DNA from: an uncultured Lachnospiraceae bacterium
GTDB lineage: Bacteria; Bacillota; Clostridia; Lachnospirales; Lachnospiraceae
Length of the DNA: 24,942 nucleotides
Reading direction: 5' to 3'
Assembly: GCA_910576895.1 (NCBI GenBank)
Contig: CAJTJZ010000047.1
Span: 1 to 24,942, forward strand
Under the pieces are notes generated by a model. The model did not search any database. It had not been told where the DNA came from and saw only the letters and a program-made list of their open reading frames with translations. Both the position numbers and the translations under genes were made by a program. Positions 1 through 9,127 of this stretch are shown piece after piece; position 1 is the stretch's first letter, and every line of letters begins with the position of its first letter.

Positions 1-565
1 CTAATGTTCTTGTATCTCCCATAAATGGTTCATTCCATACACGTTCATAAAGTCTTTCCCGATATTGTGCAATATTTTTATTTTGTATTAGTTCTACTAA
101 AAGATCAAATTCTTTTACGGTTAGTTCTACTTCTTTTCCTTTTTGAAGTACCTTTCTTGATTCTAAATCAATTGTAACATCTGCAAAAGAAAGTTTTTTG
201 GCACTTTTTCCACAACGCCGCAGCACTGCTTCGATACGAGCAATCACTTCACCACTTTGAAATGGCTTTACAATATAATCATCAGCCCCCATTTTTAAAC
301 CATGAATGCGATCCTTTACTGTTCCTTTTGCTGTTAAAAAAATGACAGGAATATTCATTGGTTTGATATATTCTAAAAGATCATATCCATTAATCTTTGG
401 AAGCATAATATCTAATAATATTAAATCAAAATTCATTGTCTGTTCTAATAAATCTGCTGCCTGTTTTCCATCAAAAGCACAAATACAATGATAACCCTCA
501 TCTCGTAAATCCATATATAATAAATTTGCAATTGCTTCATCATCTTCTACAATCAAAATATTCAA
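1..565 (-). CDS. OmpR/PhoB-family response regulator (3' truncated by window edge)
   Basis: About 188 residues of a two-component response regulator; the C-terminus lies outside the window. The receiver domain (about 1-110) shows the acidic pair D8/D9, phospho-acceptor D52 in LLDIMLP, T78 in FLTAKG and K100 in VKPF. A linker leads to an OmpR-type winged helix (from about 125, with ELTVKEFDLL), which breaks off in the recognition helix (GDTRTL). The start is a TTG codon: GGTGAG lies six bases upstream and the frame has a TAA above it without any ATG. I found this by reading the minus strand directly. The partner histidine kinase would be expected downstream, beyond position 1. The regulon cannot be told from the sequence. 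A terminator separates it from the phosphate transporter gene, so it is probably transcribed from its own promoter; TATAAT-like boxes occur in 590-640 but no good -35 box accompanies them. Confidence 0.93.
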   Translation of the reverse strand, partial: MNILIVEDDEAIANLLYMDLRDEGYHCICAFDGKQAADLLEQTMNFDLILLDIMLPKINGYDLLEYIKPMNIPVIFLTAKGTVKDRIHGLKMGADDYIVKPFQSGEVIARIEAVLRRCGKSAKKLSFADVTIDLESRKVLQKGKEVELTVKEFDLLVELIQNKNIAQYRERLYERVWNEPFMGDTRTL

Positions 566-665
566 TTTTTTCTCACCCTTTCCTATGGAATAGGGCGATT
601 ATATAATAGAGATGTGTCATAGTTGTGTATTATAAGAAATGGAAAATCTTTAACATATATTTGGT

Positions 666-706
666 AAAAAAAGCACCCTAGAACCTGTCTGTCTAAGATG
701 CCTTTT
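666..706 (-). terminator. Rho-independent terminator of the Na/Pi symporter gene
   Basis: On the minus strand, 20 bases after the symporter stop codon, AAAAGGCATCTTAGA pairs with TCTAGGGTGCTTTTT (15 pairs including a few G-T) around a loop of about nine bases. The stem runs into a seven-T tract. This is a strong intrinsic terminator and isolates the downstream response regulator gene. Confidence 0.85.
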
Positions 707-726
707 ACATTAGTCTTATCTTCTTT

Positions 727-2400
727 TTATGCTTGTTTTGCTTCTTTTAATGGATTGTCTTCCAAAATAGAAAATGCAATATTCGTTCCATGATCAGCTA
801 CTCGTTCCAAATTAGAAACTAAATCAGAAAAAATCATTCCTGCTTCTACATTACATTTTCCCTCGGTTAAACGGACAACATGATTATGTTGATATTCCTT
901 TTCCATTTCATCAATTTCATTCTCCAGTGTCATAATCTCTGATAAATTCTGCGTTGTTTTATCTTTAAACATATTTAAAGAAAAATCAAGCAAGCGATTT
1001 GTCAAACGATACATTTCTCTGATTTCTTCTTGTGCATCACTGCTAATTGTCACTCCATCTTGAAGTAATGTTTTTGTAAAATCAGCAATATTTTCTGCAT
1101 GATCGCCAATACGTTCAATATCATTTACAACATGGAATAATCCGCCAAGCTGCTGTTTATCACGCACTGGCAAATGCATTTGATTGACTTTTACAAGATA
1201 ATTTGTAATCTGTGTATTCATTTCATCAATTGACTTTTCCGTTGTATAAATCTCTGCAAGCTTACTTTCTTCCATAGCAAGTAATGCATTCATAGCACGA
1301 CTTAAATTTGCCAGTGCAACACGTCCCATATGTTCAATTTCACAAATTGCCTGTGGAACAGCAGAAGATGGAGCATATACCATATGATTTCCAATAAACT
1401 GTAATTTTGTTTCTTCTACTTTTTCATCATCACCCGGAATTAAAATATACGTTAATTTTACAAGCAAATTAGAAAATGGTGCTAAAATGATGACTTGTGA
1501 TAATTTAAAAATGGTATTCATATCTGCAATATCTTTTGCAATACGGCGATTTTGTCCATTGACTGGAATCTCGGAAACACCTCTTGAGAATATTTGTACA
1601 AAATCTATAATATATTGTTCAAAGAAAAGCAAAAGAATTACAATAATCGTTGTACCAATAATATTAAATACAAAGTGAATCATTGCAGCACGTTTTGCCA
1701 TTTTTGTACCATTTAAAGAAGCAATTAATGCAGAAACACAACTTCCAACATTACATCCAAGTACAAGAAAAAAGCAAATTTCTAAGGATGGAATCAGCCC
1801 CTGTGCACCAAGCACCATAACAATACCAACTGTTGCAGAAGAACTTTGTAAAATTGCTGTAATCACAAACCCAACAAGAAGTGCTAAAAACTTATTATCA
1901 AGAGAGGCTAGAAGTTGTACAATTGTTTCAGAATTTTTTAAAACGGACATCGCATCTGACATGGTACTTAGTCCAATAAATAACATACCAAAACCAAGAA
2001 AAACTTCTCCAACCTTTCTTGCCATTGGATTTTTAAGAAACATTGCCATAATGACACCAATCATTAAAATAATAGGTGCTACTTGTTCTAAATTTAATGT
2101 CATTAAAAGGCCTGTAACGGTTGTTCCAACATTTGCACCCATAATAATGCCAACAGCTTGATATAAATTCATCAAACTTGCATTTACAAAACTGACAACT
2201 AATACCGTTGTTGCACTTGAAGATTGAATAATTGCAGTAAATAAAAAACCAATTAGAATACCGATATACTTGTTTTTTGTCAGTGTTTCCAAAATTGTCC
2301 GCATTTTTGCACCAGCCGCTTTTTGAAGCCCATCGCTCATCATTTCCATTCCATAAAGGAATAAGCCCAATCCAGCAAGCAATCCAAGTATAATGTCCAT
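727..2400 (-). CDS. Na+/phosphate symporter family protein with C-terminal PhoU-like domain
   Basis: Integral membrane protein of 557 residues of the NptA/YjbB type (PNaS family), predicted to carry inorganic phosphate across the membrane with sodium. Two inverted-repeat transport units each carry the hallmark QSSSAT motif (about residues 59-65 and 185-190), inside hydrophobic helices. From about residue 340 the protein is soluble and helical and resembles two PhoU repeats (segments with INDIERIGDHAENI-like and LERVADHGTNIA motifs), as usual for the bacterial two-domain form. I choose the ATG at 2400 (MDIILG) because AGGAGG lies four bases upstream. A longer reading from 2433 would put this ribosome binding site inside the gene. 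It lies 201 bases after ribF in the same direction, with no clear terminator between. Substrate is inferred from the family; some members have roles other than net phosphate uptake. Confidence 0.92.
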   Translation of the reverse strand: MDIILGLLAGLGLFLYGMEMMSDGLQKAAGAKMRTILETLTKNKYIGILIGFLFTAIIQSSSATTVLVVSFVNASLMNLYQAVGIIMGANVGTTVTGLLMTLNLEQVAPIILMIGVIMAMFLKNPMARKVGEVFLGFGMLFIGLSTMSDAMSVLKNSETIVQLLASLDNKFLALLVGFVITAILQSSSATVGIVMVLGAQGLIPSLEICFFLVLGCNVGSCVSALIASLNGTKMAKRAAMIHFVFNIIGTTIIVILLLFFEQYIIDFVQIFSRGVSEIPVNGQNRRIAKDIADMNTIFKLSQVIILAPFSNLLVKLTYILIPGDDEKVEETKLQFIGNHMVYAPSSAVPQAICEIEHMGRVALANLSRAMNALLAMEESKLAEIYTTEKSIDEMNTQITNYLVKVNQMHLPVRDKQQLGGLFHVVNDIERIGDHAENIADFTKTLLQDGVTISSDAQEEIREMYRLTNRLLDFSLNMFKDKTTQNLSEIMTLENEIDEMEKEYQHNHVVRLTEGKCNVEAGMIFSDLVSNLERVADHGTNIAFSILEDNPLKEAKQA

Positions 2401-2601
2401 ATATCCTCCTAAAATCCGAACAGAGCTTTTCATCTCTTGTTCTTATAGTATCTTCTTTTTTTCTATATATTTGTATCTATATTTTTTACCTACCATCTAA
2501 CTTTAATATATTTAAAGAGAAGATACAAGCATTAGTTCTAAATTTGGCATATTGACAATTTTTTACATATTTTTTCCTTTTATTTTAGATATTTTTTATC
2601 C

Positions 2602-3522
2602 TTATGAAGTTGCAAAATATTGTTTTGCCTGTTCCATATCTTTTATCAACTGCTGTTTTAATTTCTCTACAGAACCAAACTTTTGTTCTTTGCGTTGAAA
2701 ATGACATAACATAACCTTACATTTTTTTCCATATAAATCATTAGAATACTGAAAAATATTTGTTTCTGCAAGAAGTTTATCAGAGCCAACAGTTGGTCTT
2801 ATACCAAGATTTGTAATACCATAAAAATTTCCTTCTCCAGCAATTTCAATACGAGAACTATAAACACCATTGGGCGGAAGCAGTTTCTTCTTCGATGGAA
2901 TTTGATTTATTGTTGGCATTCCAAGTTTTCGCCCCAGTTTTTGTCCATGTACTACTTCGCCAAAAATCATATAAGGTTGTCCAAGCAGTTTAGCTGCTGC
3001 TTCCATTGCTCCTTGCCTAAGAAGTCCTCGAATCCTTGTACTACTAATAATTTCTCCATCCAGTTCTTTTTTATCAAAAACATCGACTTCAAAACCATAA
3101 CGTCCAGAAAACCGATATAATAATTCTGCATTTCCTTGTCGTTTATATCCAAATCGACAATCTTTGCCAATAATGACTTCTTTTATGCCAAGCTGTTCTA
3201 TTAAAACATCGGTAATAAATTCTTCTGCCATCATACGGCTTGTCTCTTTATCAAATGGATAACTGATAAGCACATCCATACCAAGCTGTTCCATCAATTG
3301 GCACTTTTCTTCTTCACTATAAATAACACTTTGTCCTTTTCCAGAAAGAATACTAGAAGGATTATGATCAAAGGTAAAAACAACCGCTTTTTGTCCCTGT
3401 TTTTTCCTTTTTTTGACATTTTCCAAAAGCAGACGGTGTCCACAGTGAACACCGTCAAATTTTCCAATTGTCACAATCGTATTATCTAACTTAAAATCCT
3501 TTGTTCCATGAATATATTCCAC
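2602..3522 (-). CDS. ribF: Bifunctional riboflavin kinase / FAD synthetase
   Basis: 306-residue cytoplasmic enzyme that phosphorylates riboflavin to FMN and adenylates FMN to FAD. The N-terminal FAD synthetase domain shows the nucleotidyltransferase motif GKFDGVHCGH (about residues 20-29) and SSTRIRG before residue 180. The C-terminal riboflavin kinase domain shows LGMPTIN (a variant of the PTxN motif) and PPNGVY. The start is a GTG at 3522 with TGGAGG six bases upstream. The same frame stays open to 3675, but that would add 51 residues overlapping truB and unlike any RibF. It is the last gene of the rimP-infB operon, 25 bases after truB, the common arrangement in Firmicutes. Confidence 0.95.
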   Translation of the reverse strand: MEYIHGTKDFKLDNTIVTIGKFDGVHCGHRLLLENVKKRKKQGQKAVVFTFDHNPSSILSGKGQSVIYSEEEKCQLMEQLGMDVLISYPFDKETSRMMAEEFITDVLIEQLGIKEVIIGKDCRFGYKRQGNAELLYRFSGRYGFEVDVFDKKELDGEIISSTRIRGLLRQGAMEAAAKLLGQPYMIFGEVVHGQKLGRKLGMPTINQIPSKKKLLPPNGVYSSRIEIAGEGNFYGITNLGIRPTVGSDKLLAETNIFQYSNDLYGKKCKVMLCHFQRKEQKFGSVEKLKQQLIKDMEQAKQYFATS

Positions 3523-3547
3523 ATTTAGCCTCCAGTAAAATAATAAA

Positions 3548-4429
3548 TTAAAACATTTTTTCAGGAAAATATAGATGTTTTTCCTCTCGCCATTTGTAAA
3601 TTGCCGCAAACTGCCCGTTTTTATGGTAAATCCGCAGTTTTTCTCCTTGAAAAGAAAGATGCAAAGGATTGCCATTTAACAACAACTTTTCAAGTTCTTC
3701 TTCCTCCACTATACATTTAGGAATATGAGAAAACATTCTATCAATTGGTATTAAAATTTCTTCTAATGTATTATTTTGAACTTTTTGTTCTATTTGTGCA
3801 AGTTTAAAAGCATTTTCAATTTTAAAACTTCCTGTTTGTATTCTCTGCAATGATTTCATACAAGCACCACAGCCAAGTTTTTCACCGATATCATAACATA
3901 ATGTGCGAATATATGTCCCCTTGGAACAATGTACAGTAAAATCCACTGTTTTTTCTTTCATAGAAATAATAAGATCAGAAATTTCCATAATCTGTACTCT
4001 TCTTGGCTTTCTTTCCACAACAAGTCCTGCACGTGCCAAGTCATAAAGCCTTTTTCCCTGCACCTTTAATGCAGAATACATTGGTGGTATTTGATCATAT
4101 TCTCCAACAAAAGACTGTATTACAGGAAGAATGTTTTGTTCTGTAAGATCACAACAAAGTTCTTCTGTTTTTATTACCTGCCCTGAAATATCTTGTGTAT
4201 CGGTTACTGTTCCAAGAAGTAATTTCGCACGATAGATCTTATCTTTTTCTGTTAAGAGATCACATACCTTTGTTGCTTTTCCAAGACAAATAGGTAAAAC
4301 GCCAACCGCATCTGGATCAAGCGTTCCTGTATGCCCTATTTTCTTTTGATGTAACATTCCACGAAGCTTTGCTACAACATCATGCGAAGTATAGCCAGCT
4401 TCTTTATATATATTTAAAATTCCATCCAT
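3548..4429 (-). CDS. truB: tRNA pseudouridine(55) synthase
   Basis: 293-residue enzyme that makes pseudouridine 55 in the T-loop of tRNAs. The catalytic motif GHTGTLDPDA places the nucleophile at D38, preceded by the usual KPxGxTS-like stretch (here YKEAGYTSHD). Further conserved parts are YSALKVQGKRLYDLAR and the CSKGTYIRTL motif. A PUA-like C-terminal tail follows. Length is normal. The ribosome binding site is weak (GAGTAAAGAAA, purine-rich), but the ATG lies 22 bases after the nrnA stop, so translation coupling is plausible. Sits between nrnA and ribF. Confidence 0.96.
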   Translation of the reverse strand: MDGILNIYKEAGYTSHDVVAKLRGMLHQKKIGHTGTLDPDAVGVLPICLGKATKVCDLLTEKDKIYRAKLLLGTVTDTQDISGQVIKTEELCCDLTEQNILPVIQSFVGEYDQIPPMYSALKVQGKRLYDLARAGLVVERKPRRVQIMEISDLIISMKEKTVDFTVHCSKGTYIRTLCYDIGEKLGCGACMKSLQRIQTGSFKIENAFKLAQIEQKVQNNTLEEILIPIDRMFSHIPKCIVEEEELEKLLLNGNPLHLSFQGEKLRIYHKNGQFAAIYKWREEKHLYFPEKMF

Positions 4430-4451
4430 ATTTTTTCTTTACTCTAAGATT

Positions 4452-5447
4452 TTATTCCATCTGTTCTTCTAAAAGTCCTGTCAAATTATTGATAACATCA
4501 TAAACAGAACCCTGCATTGTGCAGCCTGCTGCTTTTTTATGTCCGCCACCGCCAAAATAAACGGCTACACGTTGTACATCAACGGTATGGTTTGATCGCA
4601 TACTTACTTTATATTCCTGCGTTTTTACTTCATGAAGCAAAATAGCTACTTCTACTCCTTTAATTATCCGCAATTGATCAATAATTCCATCTAAATCCTC
4701 AGAACTTGCACCATAAAATTTCATAATCTCCTGTGACAATGCCGAAAATATAACCTTTCCATTCATCACACGAATACTCTCTAAAAGACAGCGACCCATA
4801 ATTTGCGTTTGTATATAGGTCTTTTCATAAAAGGACTGATCAATAATCTGCGTAAATGGAATCCCTGTTTTTATTAACTGTGCTGCAATTTCTAATGTTC
4901 TTGGTGAGGTATTGCTATATTTAAAAACACCTGTATCATGTATCAATCCTGTATAAAAAGCAGCGGCAATTTCTGAACCAATCCATGCAATCCATTCTTC
5001 TTCTGTTTTTCCCTCTTGTTTTTCTTGTAATAAAAGCATTTCATAAACAACTTCTGATGTTGAGCTTGCTTCGGGAAATACTAATGTTTTATCTGCATAG
5101 TATGTATTGCTAATATGATGATCAATACAAAGCGTTTTCTTTGTACGATGGAATATTGGTTCTGAAAATTCCAACCGATCTACAGAGCTACTATCAAGTG
5201 CCAGAAATAAATCATAATTTTTTTCTGACACTGTTGTATTAATCTCATCAAAACCCTTCAGATAAGAAAAGATAGAAGATGGTTTTTCTAAATAAACATC
5301 TACTATTTTTTTTGGATATTTTTTTTTCAAATATTGCTGCAGTGCAAGGCAAGAGCCAATACAGTCGCCATCAGGGCGTATATGACCGCCAATTGCAATC
5401 TGCTCTGCCTGTGAAATCTGTTCCATAAATTCCAACATCATATCCAT
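4452..5447 (-). CDS. nrnA: DHH-family oligoribonuclease / pAp phosphatase (NrnA-like)
   Basis: 331-residue DHH/DHHA1 phosphoesterase. Members degrade 2-5 nt RNA fragments left by other nucleases and dephosphorylate 3'-phosphoadenosine 5'-phosphate. Metal-binding motifs are visible: GHIRPDGDCIGS (about 21-32), a central LALDSSS, the name-giving DHH in CIDHHISN, and the DHHA1 substrate loop GGGGHKKAAG near the C-terminus. It lies 23 bases after rbfA, a conserved neighbourhood in clostridia (rbfA-nrnA-truB-ribF). The start has only a distant AAGGG; the second ATG two codons on is possible too. Confidence 0.93.
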   Translation of the reverse strand: MDMMLEFMEQISQAEQIAIGGHIRPDGDCIGSCLALQQYLKKKYPKKIVDVYLEKPSSIFSYLKGFDEINTTVSEKNYDLFLALDSSSVDRLEFSEPIFHRTKKTLCIDHHISNTYYADKTLVFPEASSTSEVVYEMLLLQEKQEGKTEEEWIAWIGSEIAAAFYTGLIHDTGVFKYSNTSPRTLEIAAQLIKTGIPFTQIIDQSFYEKTYIQTQIMGRCLLESIRVMNGKVIFSALSQEIMKFYGASSEDLDGIIDQLRIIKGVEVAILLHEVKTQEYKVSMRSNHTVDVQRVAVYFGGGGHKKAAGCTMQGSVYDVINNLTGLLEEQME

Positions 5448-5470
5448 ATAAAAACATTTCCCTTCTAAAT

Positions 5471-5884
5471 TTACAATTTCACTTCTTTCTCTAATTCTGT
5501 ATTTGTATCTGTATTCATTTCTTCTTTATGAAGATCTTTATTTACATCATCAATTAATTTTGACATTTTCACACCATATGCAATGGAATCATCCAAAATA
5601 AAAGTAAGCTCTGGTGTATTTCTTAGATTAATAGAACGTGCTAATTGTCCTCTTAAAAAGGAAGCTGCACTGCATAAGCCTTCATATGTTTCCTGTCTTA
5701 CTTTTTCATCACCAAGCACGCTAATATAAACTTTTGCTGTTTTTAAATCTGGTGCTACTTCCACAGATACAATACTTGTCATAGGAGCAATTCTTGGATC
5801 TTTTAATTCCATACGAATTAATTCGCTTAACTCCCTTTGAACTTCCCCATTAATTCGGGTATTTTTAATACTATTTTTTCTCAT
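5471..5884 (-). CDS. rbfA: 30S ribosome-binding factor A
   Basis: 137-residue protein with a single KH-type fold that helps late maturation of the 30S subunit and 16S rRNA 5'-end processing. Recognisable stretches are RINGEVQRELSELI, KDPRIAPMTSIVSVEVAPDL, KVYISVLG and LRNTPELTFILDDS. The ATG has AGGAGAG a few bases upstream. About 20 charged residues at the C-terminus (TDTNTELEKEVKL end) go past the conserved fold. Follows infB by 62 bases. Confidence 0.96.
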   Translation of the reverse strand: MRKNSIKNTRINGEVQRELSELIRMELKDPRIAPMTSIVSVEVAPDLKTAKVYISVLGDEKVRQETYEGLCSAASFLRGQLARSINLRNTPELTFILDDSIAYGVKMSKLIDDVNKDLHKEEMNTDTNTELEKEVKL

Positions 5885-5946
5885 AAACTCTCCTCTATTG
5901 CTGTATTACTTTTTTATATTACTAAAAGTAGATAGATGAAACTATA

Positions 5947-8900
5947 TTATCGTGGTACTTCCTCCATAATATAAATTTCAATTTTATCTTCTACTTGAAT
6001 ATCCTGAAAACCTTCAAATACAAGTCCGCATTCATATCCGGCAGCTACTTCTTTTACATCATCTTTAAACCGCTTTAAAGAGGATAATGCTCCATCAAAA
6101 AGTTGTTCTCCATTACGTGATATTCTTGCTTTTGAGCCACGTACAATCTTTCCATCTAAAACATAAGAACCTGCAATTAATCCAACACCAGACGCTTTAA
6201 AGACTTGTCGTACTTCTGCATGACCAAGAATCTTTTCCTGATAAATTGGATCAAGCATTCCCTTCATAGCTGCTTCTACATCTTCAATTGCATTATAAAT
6301 TACTTTATACAATCGCAAATCAACTTTTTCACGATCTGCAATATCTTTTGCTGTACTATCCGGTTTTACATTAAAACCAATAATAATTGCATTGGATGCA
6401 CTTGCTAAAGAAACATCCGATTCATTAATATTTCCAACGCCACCATGAATCACACGAATTGCCACTTCTTCATTTGTAAGTTTTACAAGACTCTGTTTTA
6501 CAGCTTCTACAGAACCCTGTACATCTGCTTTTACAATCAAATTCAGTTCTTTAATATTACCTGCCTGAATTTGTGAAAATAAACCATCTAAAGATAATTT
6601 TGCACGTGTATCATCAATTAGTTTTTCCTTACTTTGTGTAATATATGCACCTGCAATATTTCTCGCTTCTTTTTCATTTTCTGTTACCATAAAAATTTCA
6701 CCAGCAGCCGGAACTTCATTTAGTCCAATAATCTCTACAGGTGTTGATGGCAATGCTTCCTTAATTCTCTGTCCTCTATCATTTGTCATAGCACGAATCC
6801 GTCCAAAAGCAGAACCGATAACAATCGAATCCCCTGCATGCATTGTTCCTTTTTGTACTAAAAGTGTTGCCACTGGTCCACGCCCTTTATCTAAACGTGC
6901 TTCAATTACAATTCCTCTTGCTCTACGATCAGGATTTGCTTTTAATTCACAAACATCTGCCGTTAAAAGAATCATTTCAAGAAGATTATCAATTCCTTCT
7001 TTTGTATGTGCAGAAACAGGGACAAAAATTGTTGTTCCACCCCAATCTTCTGGAATTAATTCATATTCCACAAGTTCTTGCTTTACACGCTCAATATTAG
7101 CACTTGGCTTATCAATTTTATTAATTGCAACAATAATCTCAATATTGGCTGCTTTAGCATGGTTAATTGCTTCAATTGTCTGTGGCATTACTCCATCATC
7201 TGCGGCAACAACAAGAATAGCAATATCAGTAGAATTAGCACCACGCATTCGCATAGAAGTAAATGCTTCATGCCCCGGTGTATCTAAAAATGTAATCTTT
7301 TCTCCATTCACATCAACCATATAAGCACCAATATGCTGTGTAATTCCACCTGCTTCTTTCGAAGTTACATTTGTTTCACGAATTGCATCCAATAAAGAAG
7401 TCTTACCATGATCGACATGACCCATAACACAGACAACCGGCGGACGTTTTTTTAGTGTTGCTGGATCTTCTTCATCTTCCTTTAGAAGTTCTGCAACAAT
7501 ATCTACTTTTTCTTCCAATTCTGCAATACAATTATATTCTAGTGCAATTTCTTCTGCTTCCTCAAATGTAATCTCCTGATTAATTGAAACCATTTTCCCT
7601 TGCAAAAATAACTTCTTAATAATCGCTGCTGGCTGTTGTTTCATTTTTTCCGCAAGTTCTTTTAATGTCAGCTTCTCAGGAATTGTAATTGTTTTAATAG
7701 TTTCTTCTTCCTCTTTTGGTTTTGGAACTGGTTTTGGCATCTGGAAAGCACCTTTACGGTTTGGATCTTTTTTCTTTCCTCTGATTTCTCTTTCCTCTTC
7801 GTCACGCTGATTATTCTTTTTCTTATTATAGCCATTATTTCTATTGCTAGAATCCTTTGTTGGAAGTGGACTAGCTGCATATCCGCTTAAGCTGTCATAA
7901 TTATTGTTGCTACGTCCATTTCTTCCTTGGCTGCCTCTTTCATTTCGATCATTGCGGCTATTTCTTTCATTTCGATCACGATCGCGATTCCTGTCACGAT
8001 CACGATTTCTGCTATTTCTTTCATTTTTTCCTTCTTCACGATTTCTATCTCTATCATTATTACGATAATTTCTTTCACTATGTTCGCTGCGTTCATTTTT
8101 ATCATTTCCACGCTGATTTCTACGATCGTTTCGATTATTTTCATTGCGGTTATTTTTATCATTTCCACGCTGATTACCTCGATCATTACGATCATTGCGA
8201 CCAGTTCTTTCATTCCGATCATTATCCTTATCGTTTCTTTCTCCTTTGTCATTTCTATTATTACGTCCCTTATCTGTGTTATTACGATTGCGATCACTTC
8301 GATCATTTTTCCGTTCTGTACGATTTTTATCATTATTACGGTTATTACGCTCTCCACTACTCTTTGTTTGGTTATTGTTATTATTTTTTCTTTCTTCTTT
8401 TTTCTCTCCCACGTTACTCTCCGTTTTTTCCGAAACTACCGTTTCTTTTTTTTCAGAAACCTTTACTTCCTGTTTTTCTTTCTTTTCTTGTTTTATCACA
8501 GGTTTTTCCACTTCTAATATTTTTTGCTCCCCTGCTGTCTCCTGTTTCTTTAAAATCTCTTTTTCATTCTTTTGAACGTTTTCTGTCTTTTGAGCACTTT
8601 CTTCTATTACTTTTTCCGTTTCCTGCATCTTCATTTTTTGATCCTTTGTTTCCTGAACTTTTATTTCTTTTTTCTCTTCTATTTCTTGACTCTTTTCTAT
8701 TTCTTGATGACTCAATATTATTTCTTCTTGTTTCTCTGCTACCATTTCTTTTTTCGTCTCGGAAATAGGCAATTGACTGCTCTGTGTTTTCCTCTTTTCC
8801 TCATCAACATCAACCTTGCTGCCTTTAGACACTTTCTTTCCCGAACTTGCCTTTTCTCCTTGCATCTTTGTTGCAAATGATTTCATAATCAGAGCAATTG

Positions 8901-9027
8901 CATCATCCTCTACATATTTATTTGCACTTTTTACATCCTCAAAGCCATTCATATTTAAAAAGGAAATCAATTCCTTACTTGTAATATTAAGTGCCTTTGC
9001 CATCTCGCTTACTTTCATTTTCGCCAT
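5947..9027 (-). CDS. infB: Translation initiation factor IF-2 with a very long low-complexity linker
   Basis: GTPase that brings fMet-tRNA to the 30S subunit and promotes 50S joining. 1026 residues, long for a Firmicutes IF-2 (Bacillus has roughly 700). Order: IF2N-type domain (1-50), a K/E/Q-rich helical stretch (about 75-210), an Asn/Arg/Asp/Gly-rich region (about 212-385) with repeated RNDRN- and NRGNDKN-like units, a second IF2N module (about 445-500), then the G domain with GHVDHGKT (about 535-542), DTPGHEA and NKID, and the conserved domains II-IV to the C-terminus. The start MAKMKVSEMAK has GGAGGC six bases upstream. All GTPase motifs are intact. The odd linker is between the N-terminal and catalytic parts, where IF-2 is naturally variable, so function should be normal. 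Confidence 0.97.
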   Translation of the reverse strand: MAKMKVSEMAKALNITSKELISFLNMNGFEDVKSANKYVEDDAIALIMKSFATKMQGEKASSGKKVSKGSKVDVDEEKRKTQSSQLPISETKKEMVAEKQEEIILSHQEIEKSQEIEEKKEIKVQETKDQKMKMQETEKVIEESAQKTENVQKNEKEILKKQETAGEQKILEVEKPVIKQEKKEKQEVKVSEKKETVVSEKTESNVGEKKEERKNNNNNQTKSSGERNNRNNDKNRTERKNDRSDRNRNNTDKGRNNRNDKGERNDKDNDRNERTGRNDRNDRGNQRGNDKNNRNENNRNDRRNQRGNDKNERSEHSERNYRNNDRDRNREEGKNERNSRNRDRDRNRDRDRNERNSRNDRNERGSQGRNGRSNNNYDSLSGYAASPLPTKDSSNRNNGYNKKKNNQRDEEEREIRGKKKDPNRKGAFQMPKPVPKPKEEEETIKTITIPEKLTLKELAEKMKQQPAAIIKKLFLQGKMVSINQEITFEEAEEIALEYNCIAELEEKVDIVAELLKEDEEDPATLKKRPPVVCVMGHVDHGKTSLLDAIRETNVTSKEAGGITQHIGAYMVDVNGEKITFLDTPGHEAFTSMRMRGANSTDIAILVVAADDGVMPQTIEAINHAKAANIEIIVAINKIDKPSANIERVKQELVEYELIPEDWGGTTIFVPVSAHTKEGIDNLLEMILLTADVCELKANPDRRARGIVIEARLDKGRGPVATLLVQKGTMHAGDSIVIGSAFGRIRAMTNDRGQRIKEALPSTPVEIIGLNEVPAAGEIFMVTENEKEARNIAGAYITQSKEKLIDDTRAKLSLDGLFSQIQAGNIKELNLIVKADVQGSVEAVKQSLVKLTNEEVAIRVIHGGVGNINESDVSLASASNAIIIGFNVKPDSTAKDIADREKVDLRLYKVIYNAIEDVEAAMKGMLDPIYQEKILGHAEVRQVFKASGVGLIAGSYVLDGKIVRGSKARISRNGEQLFDGALSSLKRFKDDVKEVAAGYECGLVFEGFQDIQVEDKIEIYIMEEVPR
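7880..8390 (-). repeat. Degenerate repeats coding for the Asn/Arg/Asp-rich IF-2 linker
   Basis: The stretch of infB for residues about 212-385 is built from short imperfect repeats; on the plus strand words such as CGATCATT, TTTCATT and CGATTATT recur throughout, and two similar copies of TTTTTATCATTTCCACGCTG occur near 8096 and 8152. In protein this gives RND, NRN and ERN runs. Long open frames on the opposite strand here are a by-product of this repetitive composition. Confidence 0.8.
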
Positions 9028-9089
9028 ATTTTTGCCTCCAGTCTTGACAAGATTGTTTTATAATGACGGTCGAAAAAGAATGACCATCT

Positions 9090-9127
9090 CTCATAAACAA
9101 AAAAGGAAAGATCTTTTTGTTTATGAG
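9090..9127 (-). promoter_or_regulatory. 14-bp hairpin in the ylxQ-infB intercistronic leader
   Basis: CTCATAAACAAAAA and TTTTTGTTTATGAG form a perfect 14-bp inverted repeat with a 10-base loop, inside the 136-base spacer in front of infB, which is the longest spacer in the operon. On the transcribed strand no clean T tract follows, so it is less like a terminator than like an RNA processing or stability element. Its function is not shown by the sequence. Confidence 0.5.

Noticed and set aside
306..491. Small plus-strand open frame
   Set aside because: It is the antisense shadow of the response regulator receiver domain.
2401..2433. Upstream start of the phosphate symporter (MKSSVRILGGYM)
   Set aside because: The AGGAGG for the internal ATG is encoded within this extension, and the shorter form begins as the family usually does.
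3523..3675. Longer N-terminus of RibF
   Set aside because: The extra 51 residues overlap the end of truB and have no RibF similarity, while a GTG with good ribosome binding site sits where family members begin.
7880..8390. Possible CRISPR or minisatellite array
   Set aside because: The repeats are short, irregular and without unique spacers, and they are in frame with infB throughout; they are coding low complexity.
7887..8880. Several long open frames on both strands overlapping the infB linker (for example 7927-8517 plus, 8364-8768 plus)
   Set aside because: They lie opposite or out of frame to the low-complexity infB region; their Ile/Ser/Phe/Leu-rich translations are what repetitive Arg/Asn/Glu/Lys codons give in other frames, and they lack ribosome binding sites.
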